From Marinobacter sp. F4218 (GTDB lineage: Bacteria; Pseudomonadota; Gammaproteobacteria; Pseudomonadales; Oleiphilaceae): 64,000 nucleotides of DNA. Position numbers and translations under genes: made by a program. Location: contig NZ_JAHZIL010000001.1 of the NCBI RefSeq assembly GCF_019443085.1, positions 1-64,000 of the forward strand, in the 5' to 3' direction. The notes under the pieces are model-generated. The model did not search any database and was not told where the DNA came from. It was given only the letters and a program-made list of their open reading frames with translations. The stretch's first letter is position 1. Every line of letters starts with the position of its first letter. Below, one piece after another: positions 41,255-52,700 of the stretch.

Positions 41255-41971
41255 TCAGGAAACGTTGCCGGTGACGCGAACGCGTTTGCTGCCACTGGCC
41301 GCAGGGGCCGGTTCGGTGGCCTTGCGACGCTTCTCCAGATGGTTGTCGATGCCATTCTTCAGGGCAATCAGGAGGCCAAGACCCACGAATGCGCCCGGAG
41401 GCAGGACCATGAACAGGACGTCGGGGTAGCTCTCGAACGGACGAATCACCCAGTCGGCGGCCATCGGGCCGAGCAGCAGGTTCATATCGACAAACAGCGT
41501 GCCCTGGCCGATCAGTTCGCGCATGCCACCCAGCACCACCAGCACTGCCAGGAAGCCGAGCCCCATCATGGCGCCATCCAGCAGAGCCGGCCCGGGCGTG
41601 GTCTTGGAGGCGAAGGCATCAGCCCGGCCAAGAATGGCGCAGTTGGTCACGATCAGGGGAATGAAGATGCCCAGGATCTGGTAAAGCTCGTAAGTGAATG
41701 CCTGCATCAGTAGTTCGGCGCAGGTGACGAACGATGCAATGATCATAACGAATGCCGGCAGTCGGACCGATTCGCCGACGAAGTTCCGGATCAGCGACAC
41801 TGCGAGGTTGGAGCCCATCAGCACCATCAGGGTCGCCAGGCCCAGACCAATGGCGTTGACGACAGTGCTGGTCACCGCCAGAAGCGGGCACAGACCCAAT
41901 ACCTGAACGAGGGCGGGGTTGTTGTTCCAGAGCCCGTCGCGAATGATTTCACTGGACGTCTTGGTGGTCAT
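41255..41971 (-). CDS. rnfE: Rnf electron transport complex subunit E
   Basis: A 238-residue integral membrane subunit with six helices, homologous to RnfA and to NqrD. Each half carries one of the conserved cysteines near a helix end (LGLCPLLAV and [14 protein letters not shown]). The ATG at 41971 stands 2 bases after the rnfG stop and gives the family start; the frame is open much further upstream inside rnfG without homology. The C-terminal 25 residues are basic. The complex moves electrons between reduced ferredoxin and NADH with ion transport. Confidence 0.95.
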   Translation of the reverse strand: MTTKTSSEIIRDGLWNNNPALVQVLGLCPLLAVTSTVVNAIGLGLATLMVLMGSNLAVSLIRNFVGESVRLPAFVMIIASFVTCAELLMQAFTYELYQILGIFIPLIVTNCAILGRADAFASKTTPGPALLDGAMMGLGFLAVLVVLGGMRELIGQGTLFVDMNLLLGPMAADWVIRPFESYPDVLFMVLPPGAFVGLGLLIALKNGIDNHLEKRRKATEPAPAASGSKRVRVTGNVS

Positions 41972-41973
41972 AG

Positions 41974-42675
41974 TCAGGAATGCTCCGAACGGGTTGCTTC
42001 TCCGGCAATGGTCTCCGGAGTAATGGCTTTCGGTCTGGGCGACGGCGCTTCGTTGAGCCGCTCCCGAATTACCTGCCGATTCTTGCGAAAATAGATCAGG
42101 GATTTCTGGACCGCTTTGACCACTGCCCGGGGTGTGATGGTGGCACCCGTAAACTGATCGAATTCCCCGCCGTTTTTCCTTACGTTCCATTCCCGGTGGG
42201 GCGGCTGGCCAAGCGAGCGGCCTTCAAAGCTTCGAATCCAGTCCGACTTCTTGGTTTCGATACGGTCCCCGAGCCCGGGCGTTTCCTTGTGACTGATGAC
42301 GCGGACACCAAGGACTGTGCCGTTCAGGTCCACACCGACCAGCAAGTGGATTTTGCCGGAATAGCCGTCCGGGGCAACAATCGGCAGGATCATGCCAGTG
42401 GGCCGACCGTCCTGACGCGCTACCCAGGCGGTCAGTGGACCATCGGTGGCAAGACGGTCACTGGCGGGTAACTGGACCGTGTCCCGGAGCAGATTATTGT
42501 CGTGAGCGCTTTCGGGAATGATTTCGAGCAGAGCCTTGGCTTCGGCGCGCGCGGCCTGCTCCTGTATTCGCTTTTCGGTGAGGGCCTGGGTGACCGCGAT
42601 AGTGCCACCGGTGATCATGGCGAACAGGCCCAGGCCAACGGCGCTGCGACGAATCGATTGTGCAAGTGCGGCCAT
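41974..42675 (-). CDS. rnfG: Rnf electron transport complex subunit G
   Basis: A 233-residue subunit with one N-terminal membrane helix (about 12-30) and a periplasmic domain. It carries covalently bound FMN on the threonine of the [12 protein letters not shown] motif (about residue 180). Length and motif agree with RnfG/NqrC. It is spaced 3 bases from rnfD upstream. Confidence 0.95.
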   Translation of the reverse strand: MAALAQSIRRSAVGLGLFAMITGGTIAVTQALTEKRIQEQAARAEAKALLEIIPESAHDNNLLRDTVQLPASDRLATDGPLTAWVARQDGRPTGMILPIVAPDGYSGKIHLLVGVDLNGTVLGVRVISHKETPGLGDRIETKKSDWIRSFEGRSLGQPPHREWNVRKNGGEFDQFTGATITPRAVVKAVQKSLIYFRKNRQVIRERLNEAPSPRPKAITPETIAGEATRSEHS

Positions 42676-42678
42676 ACG

Positions 42679-43731
42679 TTATCCCTGCTTCCTGCTCGGC
42701 ACACCGCGGCGAGCCTTGTGATGGCCGTAGGTCCGCGGTGGCGTGTAGTGATCGATGAACGGCACGGCGAAGTTCATCAGCAGGACGCTGAAGGCCACGG
42801 CATCGGGATAGCTCCCCCAGGTTCGTATCAGGTAAATGAGCACGCCGATTCCGGCCCCGTAGATCAGTTTGCCCTGGTGGCTGGTCGCTGCCGACACCGG
42901 GTCGGTGGCAATGAAGAAGGCCCCGAGCATGGTGCCGCCGGCCAGCAGATGCATGGACAGTGGCGCATACTGATCGGCGTTGCTGCCGAACGCGAGGCTC
43001 ATTGCCGCAAGCCCGGCGAGAAACCCCACGGGAATGTGCCAGGTGATGATCCGGAGCAGAACCAGAAGGAGGCCGCCAGCCAGGAAACCGGCATTTACCC
43101 ATTCCCAGCCCCGGGCAATGCCGTTGCCGAAGGTGGGGTGCTGCAGAACCTCGGCGGCCGTCCGGTTCGCGATCTTGTGTTTGTACTCATCCAGCGGAGT
43201 TGCCATGGTCCAGCCGTCTACCGCGGTTTGCTTTGCCGAGGCGATCGTGCTGAGGGTTTCGGAGAAACCGGGCGCCCCTTTCCAGAGCAATGCCGGTTCG
43301 GCCCAGTTGGTGGTCATGGCAACCGGGAAGGAGATCAGCACCAGGGCATAGCCCACCATGGCCGGATTGAACGGGTTGGAGCCAAGGCCCCCGTATAGTT
43401 GTTTGGCGACGACGATGGCGGAGACGACAGCAATGCCGGATACCCACCAGGGGGCGAACTGGGGGAGCGACAAGCCGAGCAGCAGGCCGGTTACTGCAGC
43501 TGTGTTGTCTTTCAGGAAAAAGCCGATGGGCTTGTTCCGGAGCTTGAGGATGGCAGCCTCGCAGGCCATCGCCAGTGCAACGCACCAAACCACATTGATC
43601 AGGTTGCCCCAGCCAAAGAACACCGTCTGCGCGAACAGGCCAGGCAACGCAGCGATGATCACCCAGAGCATAACCCTTGATGTGGGACGGGCATGATGGG
43701 CATGGGGTGAAGACTGTTGAGCAAATGCCAT
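42679..43731 (-). CDS. rnfD: Rnf electron transport complex subunit D
   Basis: A 350-residue multi-helix membrane subunit, homologous to NqrB. The covalent FMN site is expected in [13 protein letters not shown], a variant of the family SGATPL sequence in which Ser-Gly is replaced by Thr-Met while the acceptor Thr is kept. The start follows rnfC by 21 bases. Confidence 0.94.
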   Translation of the reverse strand: MAFAQQSSPHAHHARPTSRVMLWVIIAALPGLFAQTVFFGWGNLINVVWCVALAMACEAAILKLRNKPIGFFLKDNTAAVTGLLLGLSLPQFAPWWVSGIAVVSAIVVAKQLYGGLGSNPFNPAMVGYALVLISFPVAMTTNWAEPALLWKGAPGFSETLSTIASAKQTAVDGWTMATPLDEYKHKIANRTAAEVLQHPTFGNGIARGWEWVNAGFLAGGLLLVLLRIITWHIPVGFLAGLAAMSLAFGSNADQYAPLSMHLLAGGTMLGAFFIATDPVSAATSHQGKLIYGAGIGVLIYLIRTWGSYPDAVAFSVLLMNFAVPFIDHYTPPRTYGHHKARRGVPSRKQG

Positions 43732-43752
43732 GAATGTCGGGCCTGAATTCGG

Positions 43753-45579
43753 TTATTCGGTTGACTGGGATTCGGGCTGGGACGCCAGCTGCTGGCGGGC
43801 GTCGGCCAGAGCTTCTTCCGCGCGCGTTACCCGGTCGTGGTTCTTGGCGACCGCTCGTTCCAGTTTCTCTACATTGTCGGCCTGCTGGGCTTTGGCGTCT
43901 TCCAGCATGCCCTGCATGGTTTCGAGCTTGGATTGTGCCTGGGCCAGCTGCTTTTCGAGTGCCTCCAGGTCGGGCTTCTCCTGAGCGGGTTCGGCGGCAG
44001 GCGCTTGCGGTTTGGCGACCTCGGTCTTGGCTTTCTTGCGCGCGAGGGCCTGTTGAACCAGTGCCGCCTTGGCCGAACGCTCATCCACCGCATCGCCTTC
44101 GGTGGCAGCTTTTTCAGCTTCCGCCTTTTTCTTCGCCTGGGCTTCCGCTGCGGCTTTTGCCCGTTCCTTCCGGCGCTGCTCCTTCTCCTGCTGTTCCCGC
44201 TCCAGGCGCTCCTGGCGAGCTTCAAAACGCTCCCGAGCCCGGTCCGCCTTCAGCTGTTCGGCTCGCTGCACCCGAATCTCTCCCTTGGCGTAGCGATAGT
44301 ACTGCACAAGGGGAATGGAACTCGGGCAGACGTACGAACAGGCGCCGCACTCAATGCAATCAAACAGGTTCAGGTGCTCGGCTTTCTCAAACTCTGCAGC
44401 CTTGGAGTACCAGAATAGCTGCTGTGGCAGGAGCTCCATCGGGCAGACCTCGGCGCATTCACCACATCGGATACAGGGTTGCTCTGGCGGCGGTGTGGGC
44501 AACTCAGCGGCGGTGGCGGCAATAACGCAGTTGCTGGTCTTGATCACCGGCACGGCCGTGGTGGTGAGGGTGTAGCCCATCATCGGGCCACCCAGCACCA
44601 GACGGTTGACCTTCTCAGGCTGCAGGCCTGCCTGGTCCAGCAGATATTGCACCGGCGTACCGATCAGGGCTTCGAAATTCCCCGGTTCCTGTACAGCCTC
44701 TCCGGTGATGGTCACGATTCTGGAAATCAGAGGGCGACCTTCAAATATCAACCGGGATACAGCAACCGCGGTGCCGATGTTCTGGCACATCACGCCGATA
44801 TCGGCCGGGATGCCACCACTGGGCACTTCCATACCCGTCAGTATCTGGATCAGCTGCTTTTCCCCGCCGGAGGGGTATTTGGTCGGAATGGCGGCAAGCT
44901 CAATCTGGGTGCCTTTGGTGGCCGCTCGCATGGCCTCAACGGCTTCCGGCTTGTTGTCCTCGATCGCAATCACGCATCGTTCCGGACGCAGGATCCAGGC
45001 CATGACCTTGAGACCCGCGACGATCTCATCGGCCTGCTCACGCATGGTCATGTCATCGGCGGTAATGTAAGGCTCACACTCGGCGCCATTGAGAATCAGG
45101 GTATCAACCTTGCGGTCTCTTGGCGGGCGCAGCTTGATGTTGGTCGGAAAGCCCGCTCCGCCCATGCCGGAGATGCCGCCGTCCCGAATGAGTTCCAGTA
45201 CCTGGTTCCGCTCCAGACTGCGGTAATCGGAGACTGGCTGGCGTGCGGTCCACTGGTCTTCGCCATCGGGCTTGAGGGTGATGCACCAGTCGTTCATGCC
45301 GGAGGGGTGCGGCACCGGCAGCTCGGCAATACTCTCGATGACACCGGAGGTCGGGGCATGCACCGGCACGCCCATTCCATTGGTCACATCGGCGATTTTC
45401 TCGCCCTTCAATACCCGGTCACCCACGCTGACTATGGCGGCCGCCGGCTCACCAATGTGCTGTTGCAGCGGCAACACCAGGCGGTCGGGGATGCCGGCGG
45501 CGCGAATTGGGAGAGCCGTGGACTGATGCTTGTTCTCGGCCGGGTGAATACCGCCGGCGAAATCCCACAACTGAGTCAT
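43753..45579 (-). CDS. rnfC: Rnf electron transport complex subunit C
   Basis: A 608-residue peripheral subunit that binds FMN and NADH in its N-terminal half (GGAGFPTNIKL loop at about residue 138). Two 4Fe-4S clusters are ligated by CIRCGECAEVCP and CIECGACSYVCP (about 370-420). The last ~170 residues form a highly charged Ala/Glu/Lys/Arg-rich helical tail, probably coiled coil, as in E. coli RsxC. Start and rnfB stop overlap by one base (TGATG). Confidence 0.95.
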   Translation of the reverse strand: MTQLWDFAGGIHPAENKHQSTALPIRAAGIPDRLVLPLQQHIGEPAAAIVSVGDRVLKGEKIADVTNGMGVPVHAPTSGVIESIAELPVPHPSGMNDWCITLKPDGEDQWTARQPVSDYRSLERNQVLELIRDGGISGMGGAGFPTNIKLRPPRDRKVDTLILNGAECEPYITADDMTMREQADEIVAGLKVMAWILRPERCVIAIEDNKPEAVEAMRAATKGTQIELAAIPTKYPSGGEKQLIQILTGMEVPSGGIPADIGVMCQNIGTAVAVSRLIFEGRPLISRIVTITGEAVQEPGNFEALIGTPVQYLLDQAGLQPEKVNRLVLGGPMMGYTLTTTAVPVIKTSNCVIAATAAELPTPPPEQPCIRCGECAEVCPMELLPQQLFWYSKAAEFEKAEHLNLFDCIECGACSYVCPSSIPLVQYYRYAKGEIRVQRAEQLKADRARERFEARQERLEREQQEKEQRRKERAKAAAEAQAKKKAEAEKAATEGDAVDERSAKAALVQQALARKKAKTEVAKPQAPAAEPAQEKPDLEALEKQLAQAQSKLETMQGMLEDAKAQQADNVEKLERAVAKNHDRVTRAEEALADARQQLASQPESQSTE

Positions 45580-46157
45580 CAGGCGCTGACTCCCTGGCGA
45601 TCGGTAGCAATGACGCCGGAAGCCGGCGGTGTCCAGGTCCAGGTTCGGATATCCGGTTCGACAGTAACCATGTCGATACAGTCCACCGGGCAGGGTTCAA
45701 CGCACAGGTCGCAGCCGGTGCACTCGCTCTCGATGACCGTGTGCATGTGCTTGGCTGCGCCGAGGATGGCGTCCACCGGACAGGCCTGGATGCACTTGGT
45801 GCAGCCAATGCATTCGTCCTCGCGGATGATTGCCACGCGTTTGGCTTGTTCGACCCCGTGCTCGGCATCTAGCGGCTGGGGCTCCACATCAAGCAGATCG
45901 GCCAAGGCCTTGATGGTGGCTTCACCGCCCGGTGGGCATTTGTTGATGGCGCCGCCATTGGCAATGGATTCGGCGTAGGGGCGGCAGCCGGGAAACCCGC
46001 ACTGGCCGCACTGGGTCTGTGGTAGCAGCGAATCAATCTGGTCCACCAGCGGATTACCTTCAACCCGGAAACGCTCGGCCGCAAAGCCCAGCAGGCCACC
46101 GAAAATCACGGCAAGGGCCAGAAGAACCAGAACGGCGATGACAATGCCTGTCCACAT
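45579..46157 (-). CDS. rnfB: Rnf electron transport complex subunit B
   Basis: A 192-residue ferredoxin-like subunit with an N-terminal membrane helix. One cluster site lies in [15 protein letters not shown]. Two further 4Fe-4S motifs are [12 protein letters not shown] and [12 protein letters not shown]. It is thought to be the entry or exit point for ferredoxin electrons. Spaced 14 bases from rnfA. Confidence 0.96.
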   Translation of the reverse strand: MWTGIVIAVLVLLALAVIFGGLLGFAAERFRVEGNPLVDQIDSLLPQTQCGQCGFPGCRPYAESIANGGAINKCPPGGEATIKALADLLDVEPQPLDAEHGVEQAKRVAIIREDECIGCTKCIQACPVDAILGAAKHMHTVIESECTGCDLCVEPCPVDCIDMVTVEPDIRTWTWTPPASGVIATDRQGVSA

Positions 46158-46171
46158 ACCACGTGTCTCCG

Positions 46172-46753
46172 TTAAACGCTGACCAGGCCTGTGAAGCCCA
46201 GAAACGCCAGTGACATCAACCCTGCGGTTACCATACCAATGGCGGCACCCTGGAAGGCAACCGGCACATCGGCCACGGCGATGCGTTCACGCATGGCCGC
46301 GAACAGCACCAGAACCATCGAGAAACCGGCGGCGGCACCGAAACCGTAGAGGACGGATTCAACGAAGTTGTTGTTTTTGTTCAGGTTCAACAGAGCGACA
46401 CCAAGAACTGCGCAGTTGGTGGTGATCAGGGGCAGGAAAATGCCGAGCACCCGATACAGAAGCGGGCTGGTCTTGCGAACCACCATCTCGGTGAATTGGA
46501 CCACCACTGCAATCACCAGGATAAAGGTGATGGTCTTCAGGAACGCCAGATCCAGCGGCGCCAGCAGGTAGGTATAGGCCAGGTAACTGCATACCGATGA
46601 CAGGGTCAGCACAAAGGTGGTTGCCAGAGACATGCCCATGGCTGTCTCCAGCTTCCCGGACACACCCATGAACGGGCACAGGCCCAGGAACTGAACCAGT
46701 ACAAAATTGTTCACCAGAATGGTGCTGACCAGAATCAGCAGATATTCGGTCAT
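46172..46753 (-). CDS. rnfA: Rnf electron transport complex subunit A
   Basis: A 193-residue six-helix membrane subunit, related to RnfE and NqrE. Conserved cysteines are in LGLCPFMGV and [14 protein letters not shown]. The protein forms with RnfE the membrane core that coordinates an iron-sulfur cluster. It is the first rnf gene, 43 bases downstream of metG on the same strand; its promoter is probably in or near the metG end. Confidence 0.96.
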   Translation of the reverse strand: MTEYLLILVSTILVNNFVLVQFLGLCPFMGVSGKLETAMGMSLATTFVLTLSSVCSYLAYTYLLAPLDLAFLKTITFILVIAVVVQFTEMVVRKTSPLLYRVLGIFLPLITTNCAVLGVALLNLNKNNNFVESVLYGFGAAAGFSMVLVLFAAMRERIAVADVPVAFQGAAIGMVTAGLMSLAFLGFTGLVSV

Positions 46754-46796
46754 TTACCTTGCTCCATTGGCCCCTGCCAGCTCTGCCCGGCCGCCC

Positions 46797-48830
46797 TTAC
46801 ATAACCCGCATGCCGGGGGTGGCGCCGGAATCCGGGGACAGAATGAAAATATCCTCGCCACCGGGGCCCGCTGCCAGAACCATGCCCTCGGACATCCCGA
46901 ACTTCATCTTCCGCGGTTTGAGGTTGGCAACCATGACGGTCAGGCGTCCCTCGAGACCTTCCGGCTTGTAGGCTGACTTGATACCAGCAAACACGTTGCG
47001 CTCGCCATGCCCTACGTCAAGCGTGAGGCGAAGAAGTTTGTCGGCACCTTCAACATGCTCTGCTTTGACAATTTTAACGACCCGAAGGTCCACTTTCGCG
47101 AAATCACCGAATTCTATCTCATCGGCGATCGGCTCCAGATTGGCAGCTGGTGCCGGCTTGCCGGTCGCTGCGGGCAGTTCCTCTTTGGAGGCATCAAGCA
47201 TCTTTTCGATCTGGTCCATATCCACCCGGTTCATCAGCGGCTTGAACTTGTTGATGCCATGGTTTTCCAGGCGTTGAGCGCGGTTGTTCCAATCCAGTCT
47301 GGCGTTGAGGAAGGCTTCGGAGGCCTTGGCGGTCTCCGGCAGGACTGGCGCCAGATAGGTGATCAGCAGATGGAACATGTTGATGGCGTTAGTGCAGATG
47401 GCCTGCAGGTTCTCTTCCTGGCCTTCCTGCTTGGCGATCACCCACGGTTGTTCGTCATTGACGTACTGGTTGGCAATGTCGGCCAGTTCCATGATCCGGC
47501 GCATGGCACGGCCGAATTCACGGGATTCGTAGAATTCCTCGATGTCCTTGCCGGCATCAATGAACTCCCGGAGTTTGTCATGCTCGGTGACCCTGCCCAG
47601 CTGTCCGTCGAAACGCTTGGTAATGAACCCGGCGCTACGGCTGGCAATGTTAACCACTTTGCCCACGAGGTCCGAGTTCACCCGGGCGGCGAAGTCTTCG
47701 AGGTTGAGGTCCATGTCATCCACACCACCGGTGAGTTTGGCGGCGAAGTAGTAGCGCAGGTACTCCGGGTTCAGGTGGTCCAGGTAGGTGCGAGCCATGA
47801 TAAAGGTGCCGCGGGACTTGGACATCTTCTTGCCATTTACGGTCACGAAGCCGTGAGCCCAGACCGCAGTCGGTGTCCGGAAGCCGGCATCGTGCAGCAT
47901 GGATGGCCAGAACAGGGCGTGGAAATTAATGATGTCCTTGCCGATGAAGTGGTACACCTCGGCGGTGGAGTCAGCCTTCCAGAAATGCTCGAAGTCGATG
48001 CCTTCGCGGTTACACAGGTTCTTGAAGCTGGCGAGGTAGCCTATGGGGGCGTCCAGCCAGACATAGAAGTACTTGCCCGGCGCATCTGGGATCTCGAAGC
48101 CGAAGTAAGGCGCATCGCGGCTGATGTCCCACTCCTGCAGACCAGCATCCAGCCATTCGGCCAGCTTGTTGGCGACCTGGGGCTGCAGAGTGCCGCTGCG
48201 GGTCCAGTTGGCCAGGAAGTCGTGGAAATCGGGGAGCTTGAAGAAATAGTGCTCAGACTCTTTCTCGATCGGGGTTGCGCCGGAGACCGCGGAGCGCGGG
48301 TTGATCAGTTCGGCCGGGGTGTAGGTCGCCCCGCAGGCCTCGCAGTTATCACCGTACTGGTCCTCGGTCTTGCATTTCGGGCAGGTGCCCTTGATGAAGC
48401 GGTCCGCCAGGAACATGTTCTTTTCCGGGTCGTAGGACTGGGTAATCTTGCGCGTGGCAATGTGCCCGTTTTCCTGAAGCTGCCGGTAGATGTACTCGGA
48501 GAACTGACGGTTTTCCTCCGAGTGGGTGGTGTAGTAGTTATCAAAACGGATATGGAATCCGGCGAAATCCTCCTGGTGCTCCTCGCGGATTCGATCAATG
48601 AGCTGCTCGGAAGTAATGCCCTCGCGCTCGGCTCGCAGCATAATGGCAGTGCCGTGGGCATCATCGGCGCAAACGTAGTAGCAGTTCTGGCCACGCATGT
48701 TCTGGTAGCGCACCCAGATGTCGGTCTGAATGTATTCCAGCAGGTGGCCCAGATGGATGGGGCCATTGGCATAGGGCAGGGCGCTGGTGACCAGGATATC
48801 GCGCTGTTGCTTTGAACTCGCTTGCGTCAT
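46797..48830 (-). CDS. metG: Methionyl-tRNA synthetase
   Basis: A 677-residue class I aminoacyl-tRNA synthetase. HIGH-type motif is [10 protein letters not shown] and KMSKS is [13 protein letters not shown] zinc site is formed by CPKC and CEAC (about 140-165). A C-terminal dimerisation (EMAP/Trbp111-like) domain begins at about 570 ([24 protein letters not shown] in part). The ATG at 48830 ([11 protein letters not shown]) is chosen because it begins the family sequence; the frame is open 38 codons upstream into the divergent promoter region. Confidence 0.96.
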   Translation of the reverse strand: MTQASSKQQRDILVTSALPYANGPIHLGHLLEYIQTDIWVRYQNMRGQNCYYVCADDAHGTAIMLRAEREGITSEQLIDRIREEHQEDFAGFHIRFDNYYTTHSEENRQFSEYIYRQLQENGHIATRKITQSYDPEKNMFLADRFIKGTCPKCKTEDQYGDNCEACGATYTPAELINPRSAVSGATPIEKESEHYFFKLPDFHDFLANWTRSGTLQPQVANKLAEWLDAGLQEWDISRDAPYFGFEIPDAPGKYFYVWLDAPIGYLASFKNLCNREGIDFEHFWKADSTAEVYHFIGKDIINFHALFWPSMLHDAGFRTPTAVWAHGFVTVNGKKMSKSRGTFIMARTYLDHLNPEYLRYYFAAKLTGGVDDMDLNLEDFAARVNSDLVGKVVNIASRSAGFITKRFDGQLGRVTEHDKLREFIDAGKDIEEFYESREFGRAMRRIMELADIANQYVNDEQPWVIAKQEGQEENLQAICTNAINMFHLLITYLAPVLPETAKASEAFLNARLDWNNRAQRLENHGINKFKPLMNRVDMDQIEKMLDASKEELPAATGKPAPAANLEPIADEIEFGDFAKVDLRVVKIVKAEHVEGADKLLRLTLDVGHGERNVFAGIKSAYKPEGLEGRLTVMVANLKPRKMKFGMSEGMVLAAGPGGEDIFILSPDSGATPGMRVM

Positions 48831-48969
48831 GGTGTGTCCGAACCTTTCTTCAAAGTAGGGTTGTATGGTCAGAAACGGGCACAGATGATACCTTCCGAGC
48901 AGAAATTTTTCACCCGAATCACCTGTTTCCGTGCTTAAAATCAAGTATGAGCTTATTCCGGAGAGTCCG

Positions 48970-50070
48970 ATGACACAGATTTCAGAGCAGGCCCTGCAGA
49001 CAGCAATTCGTGAGTACCGCGATCCGTACCTGCAAAAGGACCTCTACGAGCTGGATGCGGTAAAAACACTGAACGCCGACGACGCCGGCAACGTAACCCT
49101 GATGGTCGAGCTGCCTTACCCGTCCAAGGGCATTGCCGGCGCCCTGAAGCAGCTGGTCTCCGTGGCGCTGGAAAACGTGGATGGGGTCGAGCATGCCGAA
49201 GTACACGTGGGGCAGAAGATTCACTCCTACAAGGTCCAGAAAGACCTGCCGTCCGTTCCCGGGGTGAAAAACATCATTGCCGTGGCGTCTGGCAAGGGCG
49301 GTGTGGGCAAATCGACTACCGCCGTCAACCTGGCTTTGGCCCTGCAGGCGGAAGGCGCCCGCGTTGGCATTCTGGACGCGGATATTTACGGCCCAAGCAT
49401 CGGCATGATGCTGGGCGTGCCGGAAGGTAAGCGACCGGACACCCGTGAGAACAAGTATTTCGTGCCCATGGAAGCTCACGGCCTGCAGGCCAACTCCATG
49501 GCTTTCGTGGTCACTGATAAAACGCCCATGGTGTGGCGCGGACCGATGGTCAGCGGCGCGGTTATGCAGCTGCTCCAGCAGACCCTCTGGAATGAACTCG
49601 ATTACCTGATCGTGGACATGCCGCCGGGCACCGGCGACATCCAGCTCACGCTGGCCCAGAAAGTCCCGGTCACCGGCGCGGTTATCGTCACCACGCCTCA
49701 GGACATCGCGCTGCTGGATGGCAAGAAAGGCATCGAAATGTTCCGCAAGGTGGATATTCCGGTGCTGGGCGTGGTGGAGAACATGAGCGTCCACATCTGC
49801 AGCAACTGCGGCCATGAAGAGCCGCTGTTCGGCCAGGGCGGGGGCGAGCGCATTGCCGAGGAATACGACACCACCTTGCTCGGCCAACTGCCGCTGCACA
49901 TGACCATCCGCGAGCAGACCGACGGCGGCACGCCCTCGGTCGTGGCCGAGCCGGATTCGGAAGTGGCCCGCCGGTACCGGGACATCGCCCGCCGGGTCGG
50001 GGCTGAACTGTCTACTCGCGAGCGCAATTTGAGTGGATCTATTTCCAGTGTGTCCGTTACTGAGCACTAG
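48970..50070 (+). CDS. mrp: Iron-sulfur cluster carrier Mrp/ApbC
   Basis: A 366-residue P-loop ATPase that transfers iron-sulfur clusters. An N-terminal DUF59 domain (about 1-95) is followed by the deviant Walker [15 protein letters not shown] and the cluster-binding CSNCGH pair. The start at 48970 follows GGAGAG; the frame is open 13 codons earlier. It is divergent from metG, sharing a 139-base promoter region, a neighbourhood known in Pseudomonas (metG/apbC/dcd). Confidence 0.95.
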   Translation: MTQISEQALQTAIREYRDPYLQKDLYELDAVKTLNADDAGNVTLMVELPYPSKGIAGALKQLVSVALENVDGVEHAEVHVGQKIHSYKVQKDLPSVPGVKNIIAVASGKGGVGKSTTAVNLALALQAEGARVGILDADIYGPSIGMMLGVPEGKRPDTRENKYFVPMEAHGLQANSMAFVVTDKTPMVWRGPMVSGAVMQLLQQTLWNELDYLIVDMPPGTGDIQLTLAQKVPVTGAVIVTTPQDIALLDGKKGIEMFRKVDIPVLGVVENMSVHICSNCGHEEPLFGQGGGERIAEEYDTTLLGQLPLHMTIREQTDGGTPSVVAEPDSEVARRYRDIARRVGAELSTRERNLSGSISSVSVTEH

Positions 50071-50179
50071 GTAACCTGTGACCGCAGCCCCACAACTGAG
50101 CGGGATTGGGCCTTCGACAGGCCCCCGCCGAACAGGTAAACTACGCCTCAATTTTTCCAGTGGAAACGAGACTTCACCC

Positions 50180-50746
50180 ATGAGCATCAAATCCGATAAG
50201 TGGATTCGCCGGATGTCCGAGCAGCACGGCATGATCGAACCGTTCGAGAGCGGTCAGGTCCGTGAAACCGAAAAGGGTCGTGTCATCTCCTACGGCACCT
50301 CAAGCTATGGCTACGACGTGCGTTGCAGCAACGAGTTCAAGATTTTCACCAACGTGCATTCCGCCACCGTGGATCCCAAGAACTTCGACGAAAACAGCTT
50401 CGTCAACTACACCGGTGATGTCTGCATTATTCCACCGAACTCCTTTGCGCTCGCCCGTACCGTCGAGTACTTCCGGATTCCCCGCAGTACGCTCACCATT
50501 TGTCTCGGCAAATCGACCTACGCTCGTTGCGGCATTATCGTCAACGTCACGCCGCTGGAGCCGGAATGGGAAGGTCAGGTCACCCTGGAGTTTTCCAACA
50601 CCACCAACCTGCCTGCCAAGATCTACGCTAACGAAGGCGTGGCGCAGATGCTGTTCTTCGAGTCCGACGAAGTCTGTGAAACCAGCTACAAGGATCGCGG
50701 CGGCAAGTATCTTGGTCAGACCGGCGTGACCCTGCCCAGGACATGA
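50180..50746 (+). CDS. dcd: dCTP deaminase
   Basis: A 188-residue homotrimeric enzyme converting dCTP to dUTP, the source of dUMP for thymidylate synthesis. Family stretches are [23 protein letters not shown] and [16 protein letters not shown], with the catalytic Glu in the last. The ATG at 50180 begins the family sequence [12 protein letters not shown]. It overlaps yjaG by 4 bases (ATGA). Confidence 0.97.
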   Translation: MSIKSDKWIRRMSEQHGMIEPFESGQVRETEKGRVISYGTSSYGYDVRCSNEFKIFTNVHSATVDPKNFDENSFVNYTGDVCIIPPNSFALARTVEYFRIPRSTLTICLGKSTYARCGIIVNVTPLEPEWEGQVTLEFSNTTNLPAKIYANEGVAQMLFFESDEVCETSYKDRGGKYLGQTGVTLPRT

Positions 50747-51342
50747 ACGCCAATCAGTTTCTGAAAGCTGTTTCGCAACTGCAGGGATGGCGCGAATGCG
50801 CCTTCCTGCTGGCGCTTGCCGAGCGCTCGTTTCCCAACTACGCCCTGTTCGCTGATGCCGTTGGCCTGAAAACCGGTGCCAAGATGCGCCAGATGCTGGA
50901 CCTCGGCTGGGACATGCTGCAAAAAGAGACGTCTGAATCCGCCATTCCCCAGCTGTTGGCCAAGCTTGAGGCGCTGTCTCCGGATGTCGACGCCTACGAT
51001 GCCTATGGTGTGTATCCAGCCTTCGATTTCTGCCAGTTGCTGGAGCAGGCGCTGCTGAACCGACTGAATCCCACCAAGCACCGGGCCACCGATGCATCCC
51101 AGCTGGCCACCGGCACGGTCATGAATTTCCTGGAAGTGTCCGAGGGTGATGAGCTGGACGAGGATGAGCTGGTGCGACTGCTGGATCATCATCCGTTGAT
51201 GAAAGAGGACAAGGCTTTCCAGCGCGACATAGTGCTGGCGCTCAAGCGCCAACGCACCCCCACGCAACAGTTTGTCGACAAGCTGCGGGACGATGCGGCC
51301 AATGACGGCGTCAGCAATCTGGGGATATCCCTGACCGAATAA
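50743..51342 (+). CDS. yjaG: YjaG family protein (DUF416)
   Basis: A 199-residue cytoplasmic helical protein. It aligns by eye with E. coli Yja[32 protein letters not shown] and the C-terminal [16 protein letters not shown]. The function is unknown. It is translationally coupled to dcd (ATGA). Directly after its stop is the inverted repeat GTCCCTGC/GCAGGGAC. Confidence 0.85.
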   Translation: MNANQFLKAVSQLQGWRECAFLLALAERSFPNYALFADAVGLKTGAKMRQMLDLGWDMLQKETSESAIPQLLAKLEALSPDVDAYDAYGVYPAFDFCQLLEQALLNRLNPTKHRATDASQLATGTVMNFLEVSEGDELDEDELVRLLDHHPLMKEDKAFQRDIVLALKRQRTPTQQFVDKLRDDAANDGVSNLGISLTE

Positions 51343-51359
51343 GTCCCTGCCGCAGGGAC
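51343..51359. repeat. Perfect inverted repeat after yjaG
   Basis: GTCCCTGC (51343-51350) and GCAGGGAC (51352-51359) are separated by one base and start immediately after the yjaG stop. No T-run follows, so it is not a standard terminator. A further GTCCCTG copy is at 51371. Confidence 0.6.
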
Positions 51360-51422
51360 CGGCTACACTGTCCCTGTTGCTGACTGTTTTATTCACCCGG
51401 TGTGCACGACGGATTTAACGCC

Positions 51423-52700
51423 ATGAAACTCTCTGCATTTGGTCGCAAATTTACAGCCGATGCCGGCATAACCTCGCTGATGGACGATCTGGGCAATGCC
51501 ATGGCGTCCGGCGACGACATGATCATGATGGGCGGCGGAAACCCTGGTCATATCCCTGAGATCCAGAAGCGGGTCCAGGAAATTCTGGCGGATATGAGTC
51601 GGAGCGAGGCCGACGTGCGGCGTCTGGTTGGCATTTATGATCCGCCCCAGGGCGAAAAGCAGTTCATTGGCGCACTCGTAGAGTTATTGAACCGCGAGTA
51701 CGACTGGGGTCTTGAGCCCGAGAACATCGCGCTCACCAACGGCAGCCAGGCCGCATTTTTCATGCTGTTCAATATGTTTGGCGGCGATTACGGTAACGGT
51801 CAGCACAAACATATTCTCTTGCCCCTGGCCCCCGAGTATATCGGCTATGCGGACGCTGGCATCGAACCCGGCCTGTTTCACGCGGTTCAGCCTGACATCT
51901 CATTCACCGATGCCCACGAGTTCAAGTACCGGGTCGACTTTGATGCCGTTGAGGTCACCGGGGAAACTGGCGCGATCTGTGTTTCCCGCCCCACCAATCC
52001 CACCGGGAATGTGGTGACCGACGACGAGCTGGCCAGGCTCGAAGCCCTCGCTCGGGAGCACGATGTGCCGCTGATCGTGGATGGGGCCTACGGGACTCCC
52101 TTCCCAAGCCTGCTGTTTGTCGATGCCGAACCAACCTGGAACGACCGGATCATCCTGTGTCTGAGTCTCTCCAAGCTCGGGTTGCCGGCGGCCCGGACCG
52201 GCATCGTGATCGCCGCAAAGCCAGTGATCAAGGCCTTGTCCGGCATCAACGCCATCATGAATCTGGCGACCGGCAGTTTCGGTGCCATGCTGGCGGATCC
52301 ATTGGTCCGGTCTGGAGAGATTCTGTCGCTGAGTCGGGACGTGGTCTGCCCGTTCTACAAGGCGAAAATGGAAAAGGCCGTAGCCACGTTCCGGGAGGCG
52401 ATGGGGGAGGACACCTGCCGTTGGTATATTCACAAGCCCGAAGGTGCCATGTTCCTCTGGCTGTGGTTCCCGGATTTGCCGATCACGAGTCTGGAGCTAT
52501 ATCAGAGGCTGAAAGCGCGTGGTGTGCTGGTGGTGTCCGGTCATTATTTCTTCCCGGGCCTGCCGGAGGATGGCTGGAAACATCGGCATGAATGTCTGCG
52601 GGTGACCTATTCCCAGGACGACGCCCGGGTCGCCGAGGGGTTGCGGATCATCGCAGGCGAGGTCAAGGCGGTGTGGGCCGAGGCCGGCGGCGCGGCCTAG
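51423..52700 (+). CDS. avtA: Valine-pyruvate transaminase
   Basis: A 425-residue PLP-dependent aminotransferase (fold type I) that exchanges amino groups between valine and pyruvate. It starts with LSAFGRKFTADAGITSLMDDLG and has the GGGNPGHIPE loop. The PLP lysine is Lys251 in SLSKLGLPAARTG. The ATG at 51423 is preferred to an in-frame upstream start at 51402. Its TAG stop shares a CTAG palindrome with the stop of the convergent DUF3108 gene. Confidence 0.94.
   Translation: MKLSAFGRKFTADAGITSLMDDLGNAMASGDDMIMMGGGNPGHIPEIQKRVQEILADMSRSEADVRRLVGIYDPPQGEKQFIGALVELLNREYDWGLEPENIALTNGSQAAFFMLFNMFGGDYGNGQHKHILLPLAPEYIGYADAGIEPGLFHAVQPDISFTDAHEFKYRVDFDAVEVTGETGAICVSRPTNPTGNVVTDDELARLEALAREHDVPLIVDGAYGTPFPSLLFVDAEPTWNDRIILCLSLSKLGLPAARTGIVIAAKPVIKALSGINAIMNLATGSFGAMLADPLVRSGEILSLSRDVVCPFYKAKMEKAVATFREAMGEDTCRWYIHKPEGAMFLWLWFPDLPITSLELYQRLKARGVLVVSGHYFFPGLPEDGWKHRHECLRVTYSQDDARVAEGLRIIAGEVKAVWAEAGGAA

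Noticed and set aside
44479..45978. 499-codon open frame opposite rnfC and rnfB
   Set aside because: It runs across two genes with intact cluster motifs on the other strand, and no protein family fits the translation.
47007..48815. 602-codon open frame antisense to metG
   Set aside because: A shadow of the high-G+C metG gene. Its translation has no recognisable domain, and metG is complete with all motifs.
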